Shown here one piece after another: positions 23,861 through 29,823 of a stretch of DNA of 29,823 nucleotides. The number at the start of each line of letters is the position of its first letter. The stretch's first letter is position 1. The DNA is from Phyllobacteriaceae bacterium (lineage in GTDB: Bacteria; Pseudomonadota; Alphaproteobacteria; Rhizobiales; Rhizobiaceae), in assembly GCA_024645155.1 (NCBI GenBank), contig JAHEGF010000006.1, positions 1 to 29,823 on the forward strand, written 5' to 3'. The position numbers and the translations under genes are program-made. Below the pieces are notes generated by a model. It worked only from the letters and a program-made list of their open reading frames with translations. It did no database searches and was not told where the DNA came from.

Positions 23861-26800
23861 ATGCTTGGCGGTGTCAATCGTTCAAAGGGGATGGTCGCAT
23901 CGTTTGTCAGGCATCCAAATGCTGCAAACCTTGTCATGCTCCTGATGATCCTGTTTGGGATTTTTGCCCTTGCAAAGATTAATACGCAGTTTTTCCCCAC
24001 AGTCGACCGGCCGGTAATCACGGTCTCGGTTTCTTGGCCCGGAGCAAGCGCCGAGGACGTGGAAGCAAATGTCCTTGCAATTATCGAACCTGAAGTCCGT
24101 TTTGTTGATGGCGTCGGCAAAATGGCATCCTACGCTCGTGAAGGAACCGGAACCGTTGCGCTCGAATTTGCCGAGGGGTTCGACATGCAAAAGGCGCTTT
24201 CGGAAATTGAGTCCCAGGTAAAGGCTATCGCTCAACTACCTGCCGACGCTGAAACCCCGAAAATTACGCGTTCCCAGTTCTTTGATGGCGTCTCGAAATT
24301 GTCTGTATCGGGGGCGGTTCCGGAATCCACGCTGCGGACCGTGGCCAAGCAAATCCGTGATGATCTGGTCGAGCGCGGTATCGACAAGGTGGAGTTTACG
24401 GGACTGCGTGCCGAGGAACTGAGGGTGGAAATGCCCGAGCGTGAGCTGCGCCGCCTTGCACTGACGGTTGGTGACATCTCAAAATCAATCGAAGTTGCCA
24501 GCCGCGACCTGCCATCCGGGAATCTTGATGGTCGGGTTGAAAAACAGCTCCGGTCACTGGCTGACCATGATACTCCTTCGACATTGCGGTCAATCGAGAT
24601 CAAATCACTGTCGAGCGGCGAAAAGGTCTATCTGGGGGACATTGCGAAAATTCGGGCCGGCTTCGATGAAAACGAAATTCGCGGACTGGCAGGTGGAGAA
24701 AACGCAATTGAAATCGCAGTTAGCCGCGCGCCGACAGCCGATACGCTGGCCACTGCGAGAATTCTCGAGGACTACCTTGATGAAATCCGGCCGTTGCTCC
24801 CGGAATCGATTATTCTTCAGGAGTACGAAGTGCGCGCAGACAGCCTGTCGGCACGCATTCTCCTTCTTGTGAAGAACGGACTTGGCGGCCTCATCCTGGT
24901 AGTCGGGATACTGTTTCTGTTTCTTGATTTCCGCATAGCGTTTTGGGTGGCTGCCGGAATACCGGTAGCAATGCTTGCAACGCTGGGTCTGATGTACGCA
25001 TCAGGTCAGACGATCAACATGATCACACTCTTTGGCCTGATCATGATGCTAGGAATAATTGTCGATGACGCAATTGTGGTCGGTGAACATACCTACACTC
25101 GTCTGCAAATGGGTGACGAACCCAGGGTAGCCGCTGAAAACGGGATTCAGATGATGCTGTTGCCGGTTATGGCGGCCCTCACCACCACGATTGCGGCATT
25201 CGCACCAATTGCCCTTATAACAGGGGTAATTGGGCAGATAATGGGCGTACTTCCTTTCGTGGTAGCGGCTGTAATTTTTGCCAGCCTAATTGAATGTGCG
25301 CTGATCCTGCCTGGCCACTTGGCTCATTCGCTGTCGGGAAGAAAGCATGGACGCCGCTGGTCTTACTGGCGACAGCTGGTTTTGTCTTTGGTAATTGCGC
25401 TGGTCGTTGCTGCGGTCGCCTCACGGGCATTCGGACTCGATCCGGATTCATGGTCTCTCCTCAAAATACTTTCATCCTGGCAGCAGGACTATCCAATCTG
25501 GCTGTTTGCCATTCTCGTTGGCGGGCTGGCCGTAATAGTGGCATCGGCAATCGAGGGGATAGTTTTTGTTTCGCACCGAAAGCGGAAATATCCGCCGCGC
25601 GATATATCTACTGATGGAAATAGCCGCTTTCGGGTTTGGTTTGAGTACTGGTTTTCCCGGTTTCGTGATGGTGTATTTTCCTATGTCGTTACGCTGTCAT
25701 ACCGATGGCGATACGTCACTGTATCGATCGCTGTAGGTCTGGTGTTGGTAGTGGCCGTTGGGCTCATTCGCGGTGGACGGGTAGAGTTTGTGTTCTTTCC
25801 ATCACCGGAAGCTGAAAATATCCGTGGCTATGTAACCTTCAATGCCGGAACTCCTGAAAACGAGGCGATCGCAGCGCTTCAAAAACTGGATAAATCTTTG
25901 CGGGACACGGAATCCGCCATCGGTAACGGTGAACAGTTGGTCAAGGCAATATTCGTCAAACTAGGACAATCCGGCCGCAATCGTGGTGATCATCTTGCCG
26001 AAATGCAGGTGCAACTGACATTGTCGGAATACCGGACTGTTCGAACACCGGAGATCGTGCGGGAATGGCGGCGAAATGTGCCGAAAATACCTGGGATCGC
26101 CAGATTTGCCATCGTCGAGGTGAGAGGCGGACCACCTGGCCGCGACATAGACGTGCTACTTCAGGGAGCCGAAGCCGCCACCTTGAAAAGAGCAGCAGCA
26201 GAAGTCACCGACATCCTTTCATCCATTGCCGGTGTGTCGGGGGTCAGCGACAACCTACCGTTTGGCAAACCGGAAATCGTCATGAAACTGACCCCGCGCG
26301 GAGCCGCCCTTGGCTTCACGATTGACACAGTCGGAAGGCAGGTCCGAAACGCCTTTGAAGGATCAATTGCCCGCCGTTTTGCGCGCGGGGACGATGAAAT
26401 CACGTTGCGTGTATCGCAGATAATGAAACGCAAGGGATCTGCGGCCTTGCGAAGTTTCGAGTTGCGATCGCCGTCGGGTGAATTTGTACCTCTGACCGAG
26501 GTTGTCCAACTCACGCAGTCTCAAGGATTTGCGGTGATCCAGCGTGATGACGGCAAGTCCACAATTTCAGTTTCCGGTGACATTGACACTGAAACCAATA
26601 CAACCGATCGGGTGATCGAAGAACTGAGCCAGAATGGCAAGCTCGACGAAATCGCCAACAGATACAACATAACATACCGGTATGGTGGTCGTGCCGAAGA
26701 ACAGAAGGATGCATTTGCTGATCTCGGTATTGGAACTGCCGTTGCCTTGTCGGTCATCTACATCATTTTGGCCTGGGTATTTGCCAGCTATTGGTTGCCG

Positions 26801-27259
26801 GTTGCAATCATGCTGATAATTCCGTTCGGCGTTGTTGGTGCGGTATTCGGGCATTGGGTGATGGGCTATCAACTGACGATATTGTCAATGATCGGGCTGC
26901 TTGGCCTTGCCGGAATTCTGGTCAACGACTCCATCATCCTCGTTCAACGCATGCTTGAACGGCGGCGGGATGGGGACAGCGAAGAAGCAGCGGCGGTAGG
27001 TTCCAGCCGCGACCGGCTTAGAGCTGTACTGTTGACATCACTGACGACAATTTGCGGTCTTTTACCACTGATGTATGAAAAAAGCCTACAGGCGCAATTC
27101 CTTTTGCCTATGGCAATAACGATCGTTTTTGGACTGGGAATGGCGACACTGCTGGTTCTATTCCTGGTGCCGTCACTGATCGGCATCGGGCATGACATCA
27201 AGCGGGCGCTGACGGCAATTTTCTTCAACTCGATGCAAAACGAGACGGCTCAGAGCTAA
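23861..27259 (+). CDS. RND efflux transporter permease
   Basis: A 1132-residue RND pump driven by the proton gradient, longer than AcrB-type pumps (about 1040). The N-terminal helix (about 22-42) is followed by a porter domain, and the membrane block has the proton-relay pair Asp402-Asp403 in LGIIVDDAIVVGEH. The second half repeats the layout (GLAGILVNDSIILVQRMLERRR). Between the sixth and seventh canonical helices there is an insert with two extra strongly hydrophobic segments (about 506-524 and 546-570) and a basic tail (SHRKRKYPPR), where AcrB has a cytoplasmic amphipathic helix. It is co-transcribed with the adaptor, 4 bp upstream. Its stop is 3 bp from that of the convergent trkH. The substrate is unknown. 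Confidence 0.93.
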   Translation: MLGGVNRSKGMVASFVRHPNAANLVMLLMILFGIFALAKINTQFFPTVDRPVITVSVSWPGASAEDVEANVLAIIEPEVRFVDGVGKMASYAREGTGTVALEFAEGFDMQKALSEIESQVKAIAQLPADAETPKITRSQFFDGVSKLSVSGAVPESTLRTVAKQIRDDLVERGIDKVEFTGLRAEELRVEMPERELRRLALTVGDISKSIEVASRDLPSGNLDGRVEKQLRSLADHDTPSTLRSIEIKSLSSGEKVYLGDIAKIRAGFDENEIRGLAGGENAIEIAVSRAPTADTLATARILEDYLDEIRPLLPESIILQEYEVRADSLSARILLLVKNGLGGLILVVGILFLFLDFRIAFWVAAGIPVAMLATLGLMYASGQTINMITLFGLIMMLGIIVDDAIVVGEHTYTRLQMGDEPRVAAENGIQMMLLPVMAALTTTIAAFAPIALITGVIGQIMGVLPFVVAAVIFASLIECALILPGHLAHSLSGRKHGRRWSYWRQLVLSLVIALVVAAVASRAFGLDPDSWSLLKILSSWQQDYPIWLFAILVGGLAVIVASAIEGIVFVSHRKRKYPPRDISTDGNSRFRVWFEYWFSRFRDGVFSYVVTLSYRWRYVTVSIAVGLVLVVAVGLIRGGRVEFVFFPSPEAENIRGYVTFNAGTPENEAIAALQKLDKSLRDTESAIGNGEQLVKAIFVKLGQSGRNRGDHLAEMQVQLTLSEYRTVRTPEIVREWRRNVPKIPGIARFAIVEVRGGPPGRDIDVLLQGAEAATLKRAAAEVTDILSSIAGVSGVSDNLPFGKPEIVMKLTPRGAALGFTIDTVGRQVRNAFEGSIARRFARGDDEITLRVSQIMKRKGSAALRSFELRSPSGEFVPLTEVVQLTQSQGFAVIQRDDGKSTISVSGDIDTETNTTDRVIEELSQNGKLDEIANRYNITYRYGGRAEEQKDAFADLGIGTAVALSVIYIILAWVFASYWLPVAIMLIIPFGVVGAVFGHWVMGYQLTILSMIGLLGLAGILVNDSIILVQRMLERRRDGDSEEAAAVGSSRDRLRAVLLTSLTTICGLLPLMYEKSLQAQFLLPMAITIVFGLGMATLLVLFLVPSLIGIGHDIKRALTAIFFNSMQNETAQS

Positions 27260-27262
27260 AGG

Positions 27263-28720
27263 TTAATCGCGCCAGAAACGCGGTAACAACAATACCAGAA
27301 CGGTAAACAATTCCAGGCGCCCAAGCAGCATTCCGGCAGACAAAAGCCATTTTGCGGGGTCGTTCAATTCTTTGAAGGTGCCGGAAGGACCAATCGTATT
27401 TCCAAGGCCAGGCCCGACATTTGAAAGTGCTGTTCCTGCACCGGAAATAGCGGTGATGAAGTCGAGGCCCGTCAGTTGCAGAAGAACTGAAAGCAATACA
27501 AATGCCGCAGCGAACACGAAGAAAAAACTCATCACCGCTGCAGAAATGCGGTCTTCGAGTGGCCTGCCGTTAAATCGCTTGATGAACACGCCATTAGGGT
27601 ATGCAGTTTGGCGGATCTGATGGGTTACATCCGCAAATAGAACCTGGAAGCGGAATATCTTGATACCGCAGGATGTCGATCCCGCACACCCGCCGATAAA
27701 CATGATCGAAAAAAAGAAAGCAACGGATTCTGCACCCCATGTTCCATAGTCGTCAATTGCAAATCCGGTGCCGGTCATTATTGAAGTGACGTTGAAAGCG
27801 CCGACCCGCAGGCTCGCGAGCTTGGTTTCATGACCGGCGAAGTGAGCCAGAAACCAGCCGTAAATGGAAAAAACCACAAGCAGCGCGATGAACACCTGGA
27901 CCTGGCTGTTTTTGATCATTGGCATGAATTGCCCACGCAGCATGTGCACCATCATAAGAAAAGGCAGACACCCAGCGATCATGAAGAATATTGCAACCCA
28001 ATGCACAGCTCCGTTTTCGAAGTGGCCAAGGGAATTGTCGTGTGTAGAAAATCCGCCGGTTGCAACTGTCGAAAACGAATGGGCAATTGCATCAAATTCA
28101 CCCATTCCGGTTGCCATGAAAGCCAGCATGCACGCGGCAGTCAAGATCACATACACCAACGTAAGAGAACCGGAGATTTGTGCCGCGCGTGGCAGTATTT
28201 TCTCCGGAGTGTCGAATGCCTCCGCCTTGAACAATTGCATTCCGCCGATTTGCAGCATGGGGAGGACCGCAACCGACATCACAATAATACCAAGTCCACC
28301 AAGCCACTGAAGCAGCGCCCGCCAGAACAGGATGCCGAGAGGGGCATTGTCGAGCCCCGTAATTACCGTTGATCCGGTCGTGGTCAGTCCGGACATCGAC
28401 TCAAAAAACGCATCGGTATAACTTGGGACAGCACCTGACCATAGGAATGGTATGGCGCCAAAAGTTACCAGGAACAGCCAGGAAAGCACGGTCATCAACA
28501 TTGCTTGACGCGTCGACAACGTGCGTGGCGCACCGTTGGTGGCAAGAAACAACACCAGACCAACAAGCGTTGTAAACGCCGACGCCGCGAGGAAAACCAT
28601 CCAGTCGTCATTGCCGGCGCCAAAGTCGACCAGCGCTGGTACCAGCATCGTGACACCAAGGCCGGCTGTCAAAATGCCGCATACTAGGAAGACCGGGCGC
28701 ATATCTAGGAGAGAACTCAA
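27263..28720 (-). CDS. trkH: TrkH family potassium uptake protein
   Basis: A 485-residue membrane protein with the four-fold MPM repeat of TrkH/KtrB K+ transporters. The pore loops are visible as SGLTTTGST (about 111-119), STVATGGFST, SIMTGTGFA and TALSNVGPG, each with the filter glycine. It needs a cytosolic TrkA for gating, which is not nearby. The start is TTG 28720, which overlaps the apaG stop (TTGA) and suggests coupling; ATG 28702, six codons in, is an alternative and would start closer to the family consensus (MRPVFLV). It converges with the RND permease. Confidence 0.92.
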   Translation of the reverse strand: MSSLLDMRPVFLVCGILTAGLGVTMLVPALVDFGAGNDDWMVFLAASAFTTLVGLVLFLATNGAPRTLSTRQAMLMTVLSWLFLVTFGAIPFLWSGAVPSYTDAFFESMSGLTTTGSTVITGLDNAPLGILFWRALLQWLGGLGIIVMSVAVLPMLQIGGMQLFKAEAFDTPEKILPRAAQISGSLTLVYVILTAACMLAFMATGMGEFDAIAHSFSTVATGGFSTHDNSLGHFENGAVHWVAIFFMIAGCLPFLMMVHMLRGQFMPMIKNSQVQVFIALLVVFSIYGWFLAHFAGHETKLASLRVGAFNVTSIMTGTGFAIDDYGTWGAESVAFFFSIMFIGGCAGSTSCGIKIFRFQVLFADVTHQIRQTAYPNGVFIKRFNGRPLEDRISAAVMSFFFVFAAAFVLLSVLLQLTGLDFITAISGAGTALSNVGPGLGNTIGPSGTFKELNDPAKWLLSAGMLLGRLELFTVLVLLLPRFWRD

Positions 28721-29109
28721 TTGACAGTTCTTTCAACTGAGGGGGCATCCAGTGAAAAAGCCGGGATGGCAACTTCAAATATCTCGCCAGCGTCATCACG
28801 CATTTGATAACTGCCCTGCATGACCCCTGATGATGTTTTTAGCGGACATGCAGACGAGTACTGAAAACTGTCTTCGGGATTGAGGATGGGTTGTTCGCCA
28901 ACGACGCCGGGTCCGCGAACTTCTTCGACAATGCCGTTCCCATCAACGATATGCCAGTATCGTGATTCCAATTGTATGGTTCTGCTGGAACGATTGACTA
29001 TTGTGACGCGATAGGACCAGACAAAACGATAGTTTTCCGGCTGCGAATAAGATTCCAAATAGAACGGTTCGACAGTAACCTCGATGGCGTGTGTTACGGC
29101 GCGGTACAT
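28717..29109 (-). CDS. apaG: ApaG domain protein (Co2+/Mg2+ efflux-associated)
   Basis: A 130-residue ApaG, a small FnIII-like beta-sandwich protein. The consensus stretches are ITHAIEV-type TVEPFYLESYSQPEN (about 13-27), YRVTIVNRSSRTIQLESRYW, GNGIVEEVRGPGVVGEQPIL and GVMQGSYQMRDDAGEIFEV. It has been connected with cobalt/magnesium tolerance in enterobacteria, but its molecular role is unclear. Its stop overlaps the trkH TTG start by 3 nt (TTGA), placing an ion-related protein and a K+ transporter in one unit. It is divergent from the phosphatidyltransferase gene. Confidence 0.95.
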   Translation of the reverse strand: MYRAVTHAIEVTVEPFYLESYSQPENYRFVWSYRVTIVNRSSRTIQLESRYWHIVDGNGIVEEVRGPGVVGEQPILNPEDSFQYSSACPLKTSSGVMQGSYQMRDDAGEIFEVAIPAFSLDAPSVERTVN

Positions 29110-29142
29110 GTTCGATTCTCCAACGCAACGATATTGCCGACA

Positions 29143-29165
29143 CTGTCTACAGCGTCAACAGACAG
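29143..29165. promoter_or_regulatory. Inverted repeat in the apaG / phosphatidyltransferase divergent region
   Basis: CTGTCT (29143-29148) and AGACAG (29160-29165) are perfect 6-bp arms around 11 bp, in the 98-bp gap between two divergent genes. It could be an operator; 6-bp arms alone can occur by chance. Confidence 0.3.
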
Positions 29166-29207
29166 CAAACCGCAATGTACGGTACCGGTCTGACGAAAGG
29201 GTAGCTT

Positions 29208-29813
29208 ATGCTCGATGGAATAGTGCGAAAGAACATCGATCCGGTCCTTAATGCCGCCGGGCGCGCGATAGCCGGTACGGGGATAACGCCCAATACAATA
29301 ACATTATCGGGTTGGATAATAGGAATTGCGGCGGCTATTGCGATTGCCTTCGAGAATAATATCACAGGCCTTGTCTTAATACTGGCAAGCCGGGCGGCCG
29401 ACGGATTGGACGGTGCCGTAGCAAAGGTCAGCGGGACTAGCGATTTCGGCGGGTACCTCGATATTGTGCTCGATTTCTTTTTTTACGGTGCAATTCCGCT
29501 TGGGTTTGTTTTGGCCGACCCTGGAAACAACGCGATAGCCGGCGCTATTCTGATCTTCTCGTTCTATTTCAACGGCTCGACATTTCTTGCCTATTCGGCA
29601 TTGGCTGAGAAAAACGACATCAAGACAAACGTCCGGGGATCAAAGGCACTCTATTTTACAACTGGTCTGGCCGAGGCGACTGAGACCATTGTCGTGTTCA
29701 TGCTGTTTTGCCTTTTTCCAGGCTGGTTTTCCGAAATTGCCTATGTCTTCGCCCTGATTTGTTTCTGGACTTCCCTATCCCGCATATTCTTGGCCAGACA
29801 GGCATTTCCATGA
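29208..29813 (+). CDS. CDP-alcohol phosphatidyltransferase family protein
   Basis: A 201-residue polytopic membrane protein with about five to six hydrophobic segments. The CDP-alcohol phosphotransferase motif is at 65-89: Asp65-x-x-Asp68-Gly69, Ala72, then Gly81-x-x-x-Asp85-x-x-x-Asp89. All four metal-binding aspartates are kept, but the arginine that normally follows the conserved alanine is Lys73. Such enzymes transfer a phosphatidyl group from CDP-diacylglycerol to an alcohol (glycerol phosphate, serine, choline or inositol phosphate); the acceptor is not predictable here. AAGGGTAG precedes ATG 29208. Its stop overlaps another ATG (29810), so a further gene may follow. Confidence 0.9.
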   Translation: MLDGIVRKNIDPVLNAAGRAIAGTGITPNTITLSGWIIGIAAAIAIAFENNITGLVLILASRAADGLDGAVAKVSGTSDFGGYLDIVLDFFFYGAIPLGFVLADPGNNAIAGAILIFSFYFNGSTFLAYSALAEKNDIKTNVRGSKALYFTTGLAEATETIVVFMLFCLFPGWFSEIAYVFALICFWTSLSRIFLARQAFP

Positions 29814-29823
29814 GTATGGTCAG
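29810..29823 (+). CDS. Possible start of a downstream gene (cut by window edge)
   Basis: ATG 29810 overlaps the phosphatidyltransferase stop (ATGA) and reads M-S-M-V to the window end. The overlap type is typical of operons, but only four codons are visible and the ribosome site is poor. Confidence 0.25.

Noticed and set aside
27260..27262. Terminator between the convergent RND permease and trkH genes
   Set aside because: The stops are 3 bp apart, and no stem plus T-run is visible at the gene ends.
1..29823. CRISPR arrays, insertion sequences, tRNA or rRNA genes
   Set aside because: No regularly spaced repeats, transposase-like frames, terminal inverted repeats or cloverleaf/rRNA sequences were seen in the intergenic regions.

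Overview
The window looks like chromosomal DNA of an alphaproteobacterium, most likely of the order Hyphomicrobiales (Rhizobiales). The reasons are a GcrA cell-cycle regulator (restricted to alphaproteobacteria), a class I lysyl-tRNA synthetase, a LuxR/LuxI pair, an XagB-like glycosyltransferase, and the order phoR / phoU / gcrA / argD / argF / hslO, which recalls the phosphate-arginine neighbourhood of rhizobia. There are no transposases, integrases, phage modules, CRISPR arrays, rRNAs or tRNAs.

Region 1 (1-4754, minus strand) is a compact catabolic operon. It reads, in transcription order: bifunctional 2-aminobenzoyl-CoA (or salicylyl-CoA) monooxygenase/reductase, SDR, MarR regulator, enoyl-CoA hydratase, acyl-CoA dehydrogenase (cut by the window edge). 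Junctions are tight (1 nt gap, 38 nt gap, 8 nt overlap, 1 nt overlap). It fits the aerobic CoA-thioester route for anthranilate-like aromatics. A 15-bp palindrome lies upstream.

Region 2 (5150-11788) is a run of single genes: a soluble class III nucleotide cyclase with TolB-like and TPR domains, an S24/LexA-type repressor, class I lysS divergent from a TerB-domain gene, a di-iron hydroxylase of the sterol desaturase superfamily, and an orphan periplasmic binding protein.

Region 3 (11870-15364, plus strand) is luxR-luxI followed by a membrane glycosyltransferase with a degenerate MshEN-like N-terminus. This suggests quorum-controlled polysaccharide synthesis.

Region 4 (15372-18825) is phosphate metabolism plus cell cycle: ppk2 (minus), a phoR that lacks membrane segments, phoU behind a Pho-box-like site, and gcrA (minus). 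The pstSCAB and phoB genes that sit between phoR and gcrA in the rhizobial arrangement I remember are absent. The gcrA-argD intergenic region holds five GANTC (CcrM-type) sites and a strong intrinsic terminator ahead of argD.

Region 5 (19229-29823) is argD-argF-hslO (plus), an RND efflux pair behind a perfect 8-bp-arm inverted repeat, trkH and apaG (minus, TTGA overlap), and a CDP-alcohol phosphatidyltransferase (plus) whose stop overlaps a possible further start codon at the window edge.

No clearly unknown multi-gene system is visible. The most interesting signals are the rearranged pho locus, the terminator and leader before argD, the GANTC cluster at gcrA, the luxI-glycosyltransferase pairing, and two extra membrane segments in the RND permease. 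All positions and motifs were read by eye; no homology search was run.
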